Of a DNA stretch of 64,000 nt, positions 25,738-35,577 are shown one piece after another. Each line of letters begins with the position of its first letter. Position 1 is the first letter of the stretch. The DNA is from Arthrobacter ruber (lineage in GTDB: Bacteria; Actinomycetota; Actinomycetes; Actinomycetales; Micrococcaceae). The stretch lies in NCBI RefSeq assembly GCF_002954225.1, contig NZ_PPTH01000010.1, forward strand, positions 310 through 64,309. The letters run 5' to 3'. Both the position numbers and the translations under genes were made by a program. The notes beneath the pieces were generated by a model. The model was not told where the DNA came from, did not search any database, and saw only the letters and a program-made list of their open reading frames with translations.

Positions 25738-28266
25738 CTAGGGTTCCGGCCTAAGACCTTCATCTCCCTGGCTAGTGGCAGCCAAAGCAGCCATGATCTC
25801 TCGCGCGGCACGCTTACCACCATTCACAGCTAATTTGCTCTCGATGACCATACGACACTCTGCGGCGACATTAATGGGGATATCGGGGAGATTAAGCACC
25901 GTATTCACTTCGGTCATGATTTGCAGGAGTGGAAGCATTGTACGTATGGAGACTGACGCACGACCCTCGGATGCACCTTCATACCGTCTCGCTGCTAGTG
26001 CCAAAGCTGAAGCGAAGGCCTCAGCAGCTTGCTGAACATCACCACTCCTCAGCCAAACCAACGCCGGTCGCCATAGTAGATGTGCGGTAAACTGCTGCAG
26101 GCCTTCGCGGTTCGAGACATCGACTACGGTTCGCAGGAGTGATTCGAAACCGGCATCCAACCCCCTTGATGCTCGGGCCTCCAAAGCGAAAGCAAAATAC
26201 TGAATCTGATCACGCGGAGCAGACAGGTTCGCCGCGTTGATCCATAGACGCTCAGCAACATCAACATTTCCCTTTTGAAACTGCGACATTGCTCTTCCTG
26301 CAAGGACAACTGCTCGCGCGAAGTCTCCTCCATCTATCTCTGCCTCTATATGCGCTCTCTCTAACGCTTCCTCGGTTGCGTCTAATTCCATCGAATTCAA
26401 GTGTGAGGCTGCAACCCGGTGCCACATATCCGCGGCGCCTTCATGATCTCCCAAATCGCTGGCGAGTACCGCGGCTGTTGCGTAGTGGCGCGCGGCAGAT
26501 TGATCTCGACCCGCATCTGCCGAAACTACTCCTAAGTTACTAAGTGCCATCTGCTCTAGGACTCTGTTCGAGTCGTGCCGGGCTAACTGAATGACCGTTT
26601 CTAAAAGCCGTAAAGAATCATCGACACGCCCAACCTTAGCCAGAACGACTGCGCGATCGTTTGCAACGGTGGCAGCACCCAGGGGGTCGCCACTCTCAAC
26701 TAGAGCTCTTTCTGCCTCCTCGAAAAGAGCTTCGGCTTCTTCATGAAAAATCCCGTAGTCAGCTACCTCTGCGGCCGATTCTGCTAGATTCCAGCCAAGA
26801 CTCGTCGACCCTGCAAGCGAGTTCAAGCTTGACGCATGCCGAAGTAGATCGGCCGCCGCTCTGGCGTTCGATTCATAATTCATCAGAGTTTGCGCGAGGT
26901 CGCGCAGAACTATGGCGGCTGCGCCAGGGGCAAACTTCTCAAGTTCATGCGCGATGGATTCTTGCTCCTGCCGTGCAACACCCAGTTCCGCGGTCTGTAT
27001 GCGAAGGTTCAGTAGGTTACCTGCGACCCGAACCAGCCATCGTTCATCTTGTATCGATGCAAAAATCTCAACTGCTTCAATAAACCAGCCAGCAACGGTC
27101 TGGAGTTCATTCGGATCAAGCGACAGTGACCGACGCTTCTTAGCAACGACTTCCTTACTTCCCTCGTCAGAACCAACGTTTAGCCGCATGCCCGTAAATG
27201 CAACCATCTGGACCGCTCCGAGATCAGCAAGACCCTCGGCCAGAATACCCAGTTCACCGGTCTCACGGCCTAGTTGTACAGCTTGCTGCAATTGATCCAG
27301 AGCAGCTCCGATCTCATTTCTGCGAGCGTGGGTTAGCGCGATTGCATGCCGTAGATCGCTTACCATCTCAGGGTCGCCGATTGAAAGAGCATAACCTAGG
27401 GATTTTTTTCGGAAGTACAAGCTGCGCCTAAGATTGTCTAACGAATCGAGAACGTTCCCCAGGTTCTGACTTAGGTACTGTGCTTGCGGAACGTCGCCTC
27501 GCCGTTCGGCGCTTCGCAAAGCGCTCAGCAGGAGCGGTTCAGCTTCATCAAATTGTCCTCTAAGAACGTGCGCCATCGCGACGAAACCACGATAGGCAGC
27601 GAGCTCATGGGGTCGCTTGGACAGATTGGGAATTTCGCGTAGATCATCGAGTACCTTGTCTAGCTGGTCGAGATCTTCCAAGGATACGTAGTACTGGGCA
27701 AGATTGAGTAAAAGATTCAGACGTAGAGCACTATTTGATTCTTTCTCTATACGCCTTAGAGCTTCCCGCGCCGCATCAACGGCGGCCGACAAATCATTCT
27801 TATGAAACTTAACTCCCGCAAGCCCTTGAAGAGCCTCTGCCGACTTCTCGTACATTGACAATGTTTCAAACATCTTGCTCGCCGTTGTAAAAGCGTCTGC
27901 CGCTAAACTCCAGCGCCCGTAGTACCCATCTAACTCACCGAGCAGGTCGATAATCAACGCCCCCTGCTCCTGGAACTGAGAGCGAGTGAGGCAGTCCGTA
28001 ATGAGCGGGCGATCCCGAATAATGTCTTTTGAGTCAAGTGCTGGGTCAAACAAGTCGAGTACTCGGGAGGTGAGAGTCAAAGCCACCTCTTCGATTCCAC
28101 GGCTAATCATCAAGTGCACGAAGCCAATCAGACCTTCGAGATGTTCGGTCGATCTGGTTTCCGAATACCCCTGTATATTACTTGCCAGTTCTTGGCCTAG
28201 GTGCTCGGCTTCCTGACGCAGGGTTTCGTCTAACTCGGCCATCTCGTCATGCAGCTCGTCGTTCAT
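25738..28266 (-). CDS. Large TPR-repeat protein
   Basis: An 842-residue all-helical protein built of tetratricopeptide-like repeats from about residue 40 to 790. Examples are YGRWSLAADAFTTASKMFE, SAEALQGLAGVKFHKNDLSA, PQAQYLSQNLGNVLDSLDN and QMALSNLGVVSADAGRD. No enzymatic domain, signal peptide or membrane segment is seen. Codon use is more A/T-rich than in the flanking operons, a sign of separate origin. Its start overlaps the DUF4062 gene by four bases (ATGA), so the two proteins probably act together, with the TPR part as a sensor or scaffold, as in STAND-like defence proteins that carry DUF4062 and repeats in a single chain. Confidence 0.85.
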   Translation of the reverse strand: MNDELHDEMAELDETLRQEAEHLGQELASNIQGYSETRSTEHLEGLIGFVHLMISRGIEEVALTLTSRVLDLFDPALDSKDIIRDRPLITDCLTRSQFQEQGALIIDLLGELDGYYGRWSLAADAFTTASKMFETLSMYEKSAEALQGLAGVKFHKNDLSAAVDAAREALRRIEKESNSALRLNLLLNLAQYYVSLEDLDQLDKVLDDLREIPNLSKRPHELAAYRGFVAMAHVLRGQFDEAEPLLLSALRSAERRGDVPQAQYLSQNLGNVLDSLDNLRRSLYFRKKSLGYALSIGDPEMVSDLRHAIALTHARRNEIGAALDQLQQAVQLGRETGELGILAEGLADLGAVQMVAFTGMRLNVGSDEGSKEVVAKKRRSLSLDPNELQTVAGWFIEAVEIFASIQDERWLVRVAGNLLNLRIQTAELGVARQEQESIAHELEKFAPGAAAIVLRDLAQTLMNYESNARAAADLLRHASSLNSLAGSTSLGWNLAESAAEVADYGIFHEEAEALFEEAERALVESGDPLGAATVANDRAVVLAKVGRVDDSLRLLETVIQLARHDSNRVLEQMALSNLGVVSADAGRDQSAARHYATAAVLASDLGDHEGAADMWHRVAASHLNSMELDATEEALERAHIEAEIDGGDFARAVVLAGRAMSQFQKGNVDVAERLWINAANLSAPRDQIQYFAFALEARASRGLDAGFESLLRTVVDVSNREGLQQFTAHLLWRPALVWLRSGDVQQAAEAFASALALAARRYEGASEGRASVSIRTMLPLLQIMTEVNTVLNLPDIPINVAAECRMVIESKLAVNGGKRAAREIMAALAATSQGDEGLRPEP

Positions 28267-28808
28267 TTATTCTCTCCAAGCTGGACCGTCTGGCGTCGCA
28301 TTAGCATCTGCTCGCGGGACGCCCGGATCTGAGCAGAGCGAAGTGAATTCTGGAGGTGTGTTTTGAGTTCGCCAGTGTTGCTGAAATTTCTCGTTACAAT
28401 ACGATTATCTCTTTCCGATGATATGAAGGACTTAACATGATCGTCTTGTACGTCTCCCAGGGTTGTTCGGATAAAAATGTACCGCTGTAGACCATTCTGT
28501 TGAGCAGCACGGTACTCAGCTTCTGTGATTGCGCTTAGGTCTCGAGCAAGTAGGAGTACCAATTCGTCGCTCTTGCCAGCGATGAGTACGCACTCGTTTT
28601 CTGAGTGCAGGACCCCGGCAGGCGCATGTGACTCCCATGTCCAAGCATCGTGTGTCGGGAGTTCATTGATTGCACTGGCAGCGGCAATTCGCTCATCGTC
28701 CAGGGTTCCGTCCATGCGTGAGCTGACGAAAACTCGAAGTGAGTTTTGGTCACGCCCGTAGAGAACCTCGTTCCTCAGATCATCGTTCATCACACCAAAC
28801 GATGCCAT
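28263..28808 (-). CDS. DUF4062-domain protein
   Basis: A 181-residue protein. Residues about 22-130 form a DUF4062 domain: LRVFVSSRMDGTLDDERIAA, then WTWESHAPAG, then DELVLLLARDLSAITEAEY and LQRYIFIRTTLGD. The SSRMDG and acidic segments are the family marks, and the fold is related to TIR/flavodoxin-like effector domains. The C-terminal 40 residues are basic and helical. DUF4062 is usually fused to NTPase or repeat domains in defence-type proteins; here the repeat part is the separate overlapping downstream gene. An alternative start is at 28790. Neither start has a clear ribosome binding site. Confidence 0.8.
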   Translation of the reverse strand: MASFGVMNDDLRNEVLYGRDQNSLRVFVSSRMDGTLDDERIAAASAINELPTHDAWTWESHAPAGVLHSENECVLIAGKSDELVLLLARDLSAITEAEYRAAQQNGLQRYIFIRTTLGDVQDDHVKSFISSERDNRIVTRNFSNTGELKTHLQNSLRSAQIRASREQMLMRRQTVQLGENK

Positions 28809-29150
28809 AAGTCGAGCAAAAAAGAAGCGTTCGCCAGTTCTCGTACCTTCCCGTCACCAGCCATGCTCTGTACGCGCTGCCCTGCGATAGCGACGTGCGT
28901 TGCGTCGGTGGGCCTGGAGCAGCCACCTCGTATAGCCTGGCGGCGATGCATCGCCACGGTCGGTCCACTGTCTAGCGAAGTGCGTTCATGTCTTCGTCCT
29001 GGCCGTCTAGCCCTCTACGTTCCGATCCTCATGGAGTTCGTGATCGTGTGCGGTGGTTTCGAGATCAACTCGCATATCGTTCCCCCGCAGGCTGCTAAAT
29101 GCTCTTCCCTACAGCTACTAAAGAGCCTTGAGCTTGGGGCCACCCATTGA
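28809..29150. other. Intergenic stretch
   Basis: 342 bases without a supported gene. It presumably carries the promoter of the DUF4062-TPR pair. Confidence 0.5.
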
Positions 29151-30167
29151 CTAATTCTGTTCGTCGGTTGCCTGATCGATGATCTGCTGGGAGTAACCTA
29201 GAAGGCTCGTCACCAGCATCAACGCTTGAATGCAGTTTCGCTTGCTGTACTGAGTTTTGGAGACTGCATGCACCGTGGCGTGCCGGGAATAGTCAGATGG
29301 TATCTTGTCGCCGTTACTAGCCCAGAACTCACCATGTGAGTTCCAAATGGGAAGCCACACGAACGCCTGATGTAGTCCCATCTCCTCGATTACGGTCGGG
29401 ACTGGATGTCCCATTTTCCGTTTGGTGATCGGATTTCGGGCGTGCCGTTCGGGAAGGAGCTTGGTGATCAAAGTGTCGAGTGTGACAGTGAAGAGTGCCT
29501 GGGCAGACGAGTAACTTCCACCTTGCAAAGCTCTAATCCCATCTTGTACGAAATCAACTTCAGCCGTGATGAGGGATGACCTACAACGCTGCAACGCTTC
29601 CACACAGTCACCAACTATCGCGTTTTGGCGATCGTTAAGGACCTTTCGTCGCGCTTGATGTGTTTGCGCCTTTAGCAATCGGACAGCGATGTCTGCACGA
29701 GGAACTAGATAAAGGGGGATTCCCTCGGTCTCTAGGAATTCGTATACCTGCGAAGGCTTAATGTCGTGGCTCACGACCCGCAAGATTGGGGGAAGCATTC
29801 CGCGCTCTATCCCACCGAAGAAGTCGTGGTTTATGAGCGGTTGCAGAGTGCTACGAATCTGTTGGAGGTATGCATCTCTGAACGGCTTGAAAGCACTGGT
29901 AAGCTGCGCATCCATTCTTGCCCGCAGCGGTCTGAGGATGTCCGAGAACTGATTTTGAAGACGAGTGGCCAGGGGCGTCATTAGCCCGCCAATGACCCCC
30001 TGCACGTGACTATCGAGCATGTACGGGGAGTGGATGCTGCCCAAAGGCCTTATTACGGCTGAGGTTTGACTTTCCAACAGCTTAATAGCTTCAGCGCTGG
30101 TCAGCCCCGAGAGGTTGACGAAATTTCTACCTATTCGTGGTACTCGGGAAGACTCATCAGCGCTCAT
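29151..30167 (-). CDS. Protein with HEPN-like RxxxxH motif
   Basis: A 338-residue protein. The N-terminal third is helical (repeated LQNQF, LRARMDAQL and PFRDAYLQQI segments). The C-terminal half has LQGGSYSSAQALFTVTLDTL and SDYSRHATVHAVSKTQYS, followed by a hydrophobic helix NCIQALMLVTSLLGY. RHATVH (residues about 295-300) fits the Rx4-6H signature of HEPN ribonucleases, followed by the YS..N helix often seen with it. I do not recognise a named family. It lies between the relaxase gene and the DUF4062-TPR pair, all on the minus strand. A role as an RNase effector is inference. Confidence 0.6.
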   Translation of the reverse strand: MSADESSRVPRIGRNFVNLSGLTSAEAIKLLESQTSAVIRPLGSIHSPYMLDSHVQGVIGGLMTPLATRLQNQFSDILRPLRARMDAQLTSAFKPFRDAYLQQIRSTLQPLINHDFFGGIERGMLPPILRVVSHDIKPSQVYEFLETEGIPLYLVPRADIAVRLLKAQTHQARRKVLNDRQNAIVGDCVEALQRCRSSLITAEVDFVQDGIRALQGGSYSSAQALFTVTLDTLITKLLPERHARNPITKRKMGHPVPTVIEEMGLHQAFVWLPIWNSHGEFWASNGDKIPSDYSRHATVHAVSKTQYSKRNCIQALMLVTSLLGYSQQIIDQATDEQN

Positions 30168-30212
30168 GGTTTGACTCTATTCGGGCTTGACGTCGGATGA
30201 CCGACCGGGGAT

Positions 30213-33200
30213 TTACCGCGATCTGCCCTTGCCTCGCACCTTTGCCTCGGCAGCTCGTCGACTTCGTGTAGCAGCATCATTCTTCGACGATGCCTTCTCT
30301 GGCGTGGTCTTCGCAGTCGCTTCCCGCCGTCGACGGATGACCTCGGCTTGGGTGGCACTTAATCCCTGATCATTCGGGGATGCTTGGGCTGATTCGTTGT
30401 TCACACTTGATTTCTTTTCGTTCTTATTCTGCACGCCCGGCGTCAGCTCCACCTCGTCACCCTCGTTTGTGGCACGGTGCTTGGCGATTGCTTGGGAGAC
30501 GGCTGCCGAGATGTTGTCCGTGTGCTGCGGTCGTGGTTCGGCCTGTACGGCGTCCACGATGCGTGCCTCGCGTTGCTGCGGAGCCGGCAGGGGGTCGCTG
30601 GCGGCGGCGCGTTCTGCGCGCATCCGGTCGACGACGCGGCGGGCTGCTGCCTGCTCGGTCGTCATGCGGTCGGCGATCGCCGCCTCATCCACGCCCTGCT
30701 GGATCTGCGTGGCCGCCCGCGGTGCGACGGTGGTGAGTTCGCTGTGCTTGTGCAGGGCTGTGGCGCGCTCGATGAGGCGCTGCGCGGTCGGGTCGTCCCG
30801 GTACTTCTTGGGGATCAGCACACTCTCGTGGCTGCCGATGTTGTACCGGTTCCGGTATGCCTCGGTCTCGGCCGCGATGCGGTGCCACTCGGCAGCCTTC
30901 GCGTTCCTGCCGGGCACGGGGCCGAGCGCGTTCGTCCACGCGGGCTTCTCTTCCGCGAGCTGCGCACCGCGGAGCATGACCCTCTGCTCGAGGTGCGCAC
31001 GGAGCCGGTCAAGCTCGGTCCGGTAGGAGGCTGGCACTAGCTCATCGCGCAGGAGCACGGACGGCGCGAGGTCGTCGCTGACCGTCGTAATGACCACTGG
31101 CCGCATGCTCGCCTTGGTGACCGTGCTGGCCTGTGGCAATACGACGGAGCGGAGCTGCTGCTCGTACCGGATGGCGTCGCCGATGGTGACCTGATGTGCC
31201 GCGCGGGGGTCCTCCCCGCGTGCGGTGCGCTCGATTGCAACCTGGGTCGGGGAGAGATCCTGCCGGCGTTCCAGCTCGACGGTTATCGCCTTCACCATCC
31301 ACTGGTCCTTCAACACAGTTCTCTGTGTCTCTGTGTTTCCTGGTGTAGTGGGGTCGATAGCCTGGACCCGCTGCAGGGCGTCGGCGCGTGCGTCGGTGAG
31401 CTTGTCGGTCCGCATGAGCGCGAAGGGGCGTGCCGCCCACTCCCTATCCAGCCCTGTGTCCATCGGTGCTTCTCCGGGCGCCCTGCGGGGCAGGTCTGCT
31501 CCTGCGGCGTGCTTCGTGGCCTGGTCCGCTAGGCGGGCCAGGTGCTCATCGGACACGGCTCCGAGGGGACGCTGGTCGGCGTTAGTGAGGAGGGTGTGGG
31601 CGGCTTCGATGCGCTGCTCAAGCCGATACGCGAGGACTGCGGCCGGGTCCTGGGCTCCGTCGAACCCGCGCAGGTGCCCGGTGTCGGCATGCTGTCCGCG
31701 TCCGGTGCTGTCCCTGTTGCTGTCGGGGCTGATGCCGGCGGCCTGGGCGAGGAGTGCGGCGGGGTCGAGCCCCTGCACTTCGGCTGCACGCAGGTGGGTT
31801 GCTACTGCGCCCCATGCTTCGTGCGAGGTGAATTGCACGGCGGTCCGCGGTCCCATGACCTCGGCTGCGATGGTCCTGGTCTTGGCTTCCCACGCGGCGT
31901 TCTCGACCTCGTTGTAGACGCCGGCGAGGCTGGCGACGTCACCCGTACGGACAGCTTCTAGCCGTACTGCTTCGTGCGCGGACAGGGTGCGGTCGTAGTT
32001 CGCGATGATCGTGGACAGGACACTGTCGCGGGTCACGGCCTGCTCGTTGTCGTCGCCCAGGGCGACATAGAGCCGGTTCGTCTCGCGTCCTCGTGTGGCG
32101 GCAACGTAGGCGCCGGCTCGGTCGGTCCGCTCGTCGAGGATCGCGTGCGCGGTGTCCACGGTCGCGCCCTGGGCGCGGTGCACGGTCGCGGCGTAGCCGA
32201 GCTGACCGTGCTCGTGGAGGTAACCGGCGTCGACGGTGACCCGTCCACGGTGGCCCGCGTGCCGGAGCGTGATGCGCTGCCTCTCCTCACCTGCAGCTGC
32301 GTCAGTAGTTGTGCTGGTGGCGGGGTCGGCGGTGACCTTCTCGACGGTCCAGACGTCGTTGTTCTTGACAAAGTCCTTGCCCTGGTTGACCTGCAGGGTG
32401 CGGTCGTTCTTACGCGTGACGACGGTGTCCCCGGCGTAGGCGCGGAGTCCGTCGCGAAGGACGACGGACGGTGTCACTTCGGTGATCGGACCGGTGCCGC
32501 CTGCTGTGTGTGCAACAAGGTCGCCGGTGGCGATACGGGTGGCCTGGGCGCGGGCGTTGAGGTCGGTGACGGTCGCGTTGTCGGTGGCGACCAGCAGCGA
32601 GGTCTTGCCGGCCTGGGTGTCGGCCATCCACGCGGCGAGGGCGTCCTGGGTCATGGCTTCGGTCGTGCCGGCGGTGACGCGCTTGTTCTCGAGGTACCAG
32701 TGGAACGGAGTATCCACACCGGCGACGGGCGGTTCGCGCAGCGCCAGGGACGCCTCCGACTCGCCTTCCGTTCGGAAGCGGTGGACTTCCTCGAGGCGAA
32801 CAGCTCCGACCTCGTTGTTGAGCAGCCGCAGCGCCCCGCCGGAGCCGATAGCGCCGAGCTGGCGGTCATCTCCGATGGCCCTGACGACGGCACCGTTACG
32901 GGCAGCGACGGCAACGACCTCGGCGAGCTTCGGGGTGGTGACCATACCCGCCTCGTCGACAATGATCACATCCCCGGACCCAAGGGAGAAGGCTCCTGTA
33001 CTGGTGCTCGTACCGGCTTGCTGGTTGCGGTGGGTGGCCAGGAACGCGTCGATGGTCGTTGCGTCGGCTCCGAGGTCCCCGCTCATAACGGCGGCCGCGG
33101 CGGCGGTGGGGGCGAGTCCGATGACCCGTCCGCCGGTGTCGCGGACGGCGTCAGCCGCCAGGGTGAGGCTTGTGGTCTTGCCGGTTCCGGCGGGTCCGAT

Positions 33201-35015
33201 GCCGAGGGTGAGTAGCTTCTCGTCGGTGGCGAACGCCCGCGCCAGATCAATCTGTCCTGTCGACAGGGCCGGTCCCCCGCTCTTGGCGGCATCTTCAGCG
33301 TGCTTAGCCAGGACTGCGTCGAAGCCTTCCATGGACACGGCAGGGATGACGGTCTTCTGTCCGGCGGCGAGGATCCTGTGCTCAGCGTTCAGCACCTCAT
33401 GGGAGGTGAACAGGGCGCTGCCTGCCTGCTGGAACTGGCTGGTCCCGTCGGCCCGCTGGAACTCGCGCAGGCGCGGCGTGATGGCAACAGGGGTGACCTG
33501 GAGGCTGTGCGTGCCGGTGACGGCGCGGGTTACCTTCTCCACGGTGTCGTCGGTGACGGCCTGTCCGGGGAAGGCTTCTTTGAGGTGTCGGCGGGTCTGG
33601 GCGATGACGTGATTCCGGCCCCATGAAGCTCGCTTGGCCGAGAGCTCGTGGACGATCTGACGGGCGTGCTCGTGCACGTTTAAGTCAGCGACACTGAAGG
33701 CCAGCGGGGCGATGTCGGGTGTGCGGGGACCCATGCTGCGCACGTGCTCGAGGAGGGCATCGCCTACCGGCATCCCCATCCCGCCGTCCAGCCCGGTGGT
33801 GTAATCCTTCTGCCATTCCTCGACCAGCCCCGAGAGCCGCCTGGCACTCTTCTTCTCCGGTCGGGTTTCCAGGGTCGCCTGCTGCGCCAGAGCGATCTTC
33901 TGCTTATCCGAGGGTGCATACCCGTGCCGTGAAGTGAACTCGGCTTCGAGCCGGTTGATCGCTCCGGCGATGTTGGTACGCCTCGAGGACGCCCGGTGGA
34001 TGCTGTCCAGATCGATGCCGGCGACCTCGTACACGGGCTCCCCGCCGCCGGTTGCCCGGGCGATGGTGCTGACGCCGAGGGATGCGCAGACCTTTTCGAT
34101 GACCTTCGCGTTGTACGTCTCGGACGCGGCAACGCCCATCTTGTAAAGAGTGCGCCCGTCGATGGAGGACCACTTCCCGTCGGCGCCTTTAACCTTGTTC
34201 GCGATGACGACGTGGTCGTGGAGCTGGGGGTCTCCGGCGCGAGAGTCGTAGTGCCTGAACTGGGTTGCTACGAGCCCTTCCTTGACGTCGATCTGGCGGA
34301 CACCGTTCTTCCCGCGGCGAGTGTAGGTGGCGTTCTTTTCGAGGAAGGTGATCGTCTCGGTGATGGCTTCGTTGTGCGCGGCCTCGACGGCTTTGCGTGC
34401 TTCGTCGCCGCCGAGCGCCCAGAGGAGGGAGACCGATTTGGCGGGCGAGAACACCAGGTCGTATCCGGCGACGGTCTGCTTCGACGGGGTGGTGTGCGCG
34501 GTGATGTACCGGGCGAGTTCTTCGTTGCTGCGGGCGTTCCGGCCGTGGGACTCACGGAACAGCTCCCCACCGACCCGGGACCGAATCTCGTGCAGGACCT
34601 CCTTCGGCAGCGCCTTGTCCGCGTTCTCCGGGCCGCTCCACGCGGGTCCGCTGGTGCGCCGGAACCGGGCCACTTCCTCGTCGATGCGGCGGGTCATTGT
34701 GGTGTCCGCCGCATCGTACTGGTGGTACTTCTGGCCCAGCTTCACGTCGCTCGCCGTGCCGCCAGCAGCGAGGATCCTCGCCGCCTCGGGATGCAGGCCC
34801 TCGCCGAACAGGGCTTTCATCTGCGCTTCGGTGACCTCACCACTCACACCCAGCAGCTGCTCCGAGTGTCCAACCCACTGCCCCGGAGGCATGCCCTCGA
34901 CGGTGTAGTAGTCCCCCAGCTCCCGGTCCCCGGCGCGCAGTTCATCACCGCTGGCAACCTCGGAGGTGTAGTAGGCGTAGCCGTCCCCAGCACTGAGCTT
35001 ATGGACGGTCATCAC
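30213..35015 (-). CDS. MobF-family conjugative relaxase-helicase (TrwC/TraA type)
   Basis: A 1600-residue protein that nicks the transfer origin and unwinds plasmid DNA. The N-terminal relaxase domain (about 1-400) has the tyrosine cluster GDGYAYYTSEV, FSPAKSVSLLWALGG, and the HUH-type metal site in QLHDHVVIANKV. The helicase part has a Walker A motif at about residue 605 (GIGPAGTGKTTSLT), Walker B DVIIVDEAGMVT at about 685, and YAATVHRAQGATVDTA at about 950, as in TraI/RecD-type helicases. The C-terminal 500 residues are charged and helical. The first codon is GTG followed directly by ATG (35010-35012), and either may be used. The oriT-like region lies just upstream. Confidence 0.95.
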   Translation of the reverse strand: MMTVHKLSAGDGYAYYTSEVASGDELRAGDRELGDYYTVEGMPPGQWVGHSEQLLGVSGEVTEAQMKALFGEGLHPEAARILAAGGTASDVKLGQKYHQYDAADTTMTRRIDEEVARFRRTSGPAWSGPENADKALPKEVLHEIRSRVGGELFRESHGRNARSNEELARYITAHTTPSKQTVAGYDLVFSPAKSVSLLWALGGDEARKAVEAAHNEAITETITFLEKNATYTRRGKNGVRQIDVKEGLVATQFRHYDSRAGDPQLHDHVVIANKVKGADGKWSSIDGRTLYKMGVAASETYNAKVIEKVCASLGVSTIARATGGGEPVYEVAGIDLDSIHRASSRRTNIAGAINRLEAEFTSRHGYAPSDKQKIALAQQATLETRPEKKSARRLSGLVEEWQKDYTTGLDGGMGMPVGDALLEHVRSMGPRTPDIAPLAFSVADLNVHEHARQIVHELSAKRASWGRNHVIAQTRRHLKEAFPGQAVTDDTVEKVTRAVTGTHSLQVTPVAITPRLREFQRADGTSQFQQAGSALFTSHEVLNAEHRILAAGQKTVIPAVSMEGFDAVLAKHAEDAAKSGGPALSTGQIDLARAFATDEKLLTLGIGPAGTGKTTSLTLAADAVRDTGGRVIGLAPTAAAAAVMSGDLGADATTIDAFLATHRNQQAGTSTSTGAFSLGSGDVIIVDEAGMVTTPKLAEVVAVAARNGAVVRAIGDDRQLGAIGSGGALRLLNNEVGAVRLEEVHRFRTEGESEASLALREPPVAGVDTPFHWYLENKRVTAGTTEAMTQDALAAWMADTQAGKTSLLVATDNATVTDLNARAQATRIATGDLVAHTAGGTGPITEVTPSVVLRDGLRAYAGDTVVTRKNDRTLQVNQGKDFVKNNDVWTVEKVTADPATSTTTDAAAGEERQRITLRHAGHRGRVTVDAGYLHEHGQLGYAATVHRAQGATVDTAHAILDERTDRAGAYVAATRGRETNRLYVALGDDNEQAVTRDSVLSTIIANYDRTLSAHEAVRLEAVRTGDVASLAGVYNEVENAAWEAKTRTIAAEVMGPRTAVQFTSHEAWGAVATHLRAAEVQGLDPAALLAQAAGISPDSNRDSTGRGQHADTGHLRGFDGAQDPAAVLAYRLEQRIEAAHTLLTNADQRPLGAVSDEHLARLADQATKHAAGADLPRRAPGEAPMDTGLDREWAARPFALMRTDKLTDARADALQRVQAIDPTTPGNTETQRTVLKDQWMVKAITVELERRQDLSPTQVAIERTARGEDPRAAHQVTIGDAIRYEQQLRSVVLPQASTVTKASMRPVVITTVSDDLAPSVLLRDELVPASYRTELDRLRAHLEQRVMLRGAQLAEEKPAWTNALGPVPGRNAKAAEWHRIAAETEAYRNRYNIGSHESVLIPKKYRDDPTAQRLIERATALHKHSELTTVAPRAATQIQQGVDEAAIADRMTTEQAAARRVVDRMRAERAAASDPLPAPQQREARIVDAVQAEPRPQHTDNISAAVSQAIAKHRATNEGDEVELTPGVQNKNEKKSSVNNESAQASPNDQGLSATQAEVIRRRREATAKTTPEKASSKNDAATRSRRAAEAKVRGKGRSR

Positions 35016-35100
35016 CCATCCATCCTCACCTAGCCCCTACCCCATTCGAGGCGGCACGCCGCACAGGAAGACCTCATTTATCGGGATGCAAGAGGTGTGA

Positions 35101-35190
35101 CAGATTGTGCTGGTTGGAAGGGTGCGAAATCGCGTGGTGACGACGGAGGAGGAAACCCAGATGAGGCGCCATGGAACCCAGCACAATCTG
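35101..35190. repeat. 13-base inverted repeat upstream of the relaxase gene
   Basis: CAGATTGTGCTGG (35101-35113) and its exact complement CCAGCACAATCTG (35178-35190) lie 64 bases apart, 86-175 bases upstream of the relaxase start. Such repeats are typical binding sites for relaxase accessory proteins at oriT. Confidence 0.7.
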
Positions 35191-35232
35191 GTCCATCGAT
35201 TCTCGATGCGGTTGTGCACATGAGAATGGGCG

Positions 35233-35303
35233 GTGGGTAACACGATTTACCGTTATCCACAGCCCATTCGATTGTGTGGAACCGCAAACGGACGTTATCC
35301 ACC
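35233..35303. other. oriT-like or replication-origin-like region with DnaA-box-like sites
   Basis: A hairpin with arms GTGGGTAAC (35233-35241) and GTTATCCAC (35252-35260, one mismatch) resembles the inverted repeat beside nic sites of MobF systems. The right arm also contains a perfect DnaA box TTATCCACA (35253-35261), and a near match, TTATCCACC, lies at 35295-35303. The region could be oriT, a plasmid replication origin, or both; I see no Rep gene in the window. Confidence 0.5.
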
Positions 35304-35577
35304 AGGTGGGCAGCATAGAGACGTTGGGTTATCTCGGAGCTGTCCACGTGTGGTCAACGTCCGTTACATCCAGCCCGAGCGTCAGCGAGGCCCGCATCCG
35401 CTGCTCCCAGTCAGGTCGTGGGTGCCGACGGTGAACGAGGAGATCAGTGTTGCGCCTGTGACGGGTGGGCTCTGACCGTTAGGTTTGACGGGGAAGGTGT
35501 CTCGGATCGCAAGTCGCGGCCGGGGCAGCGTCAGGTACAGGTTCTGAACGCGGGATGAGTGAAGGGGACGAGTCATC

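Noticed and set aside
31974-33215. Plus-strand open frame of 413 codons
   Set aside because: It lies wholly antisense to the relaxase-helicase gene, which has clear motifs. There is no ribosome binding site or domain.
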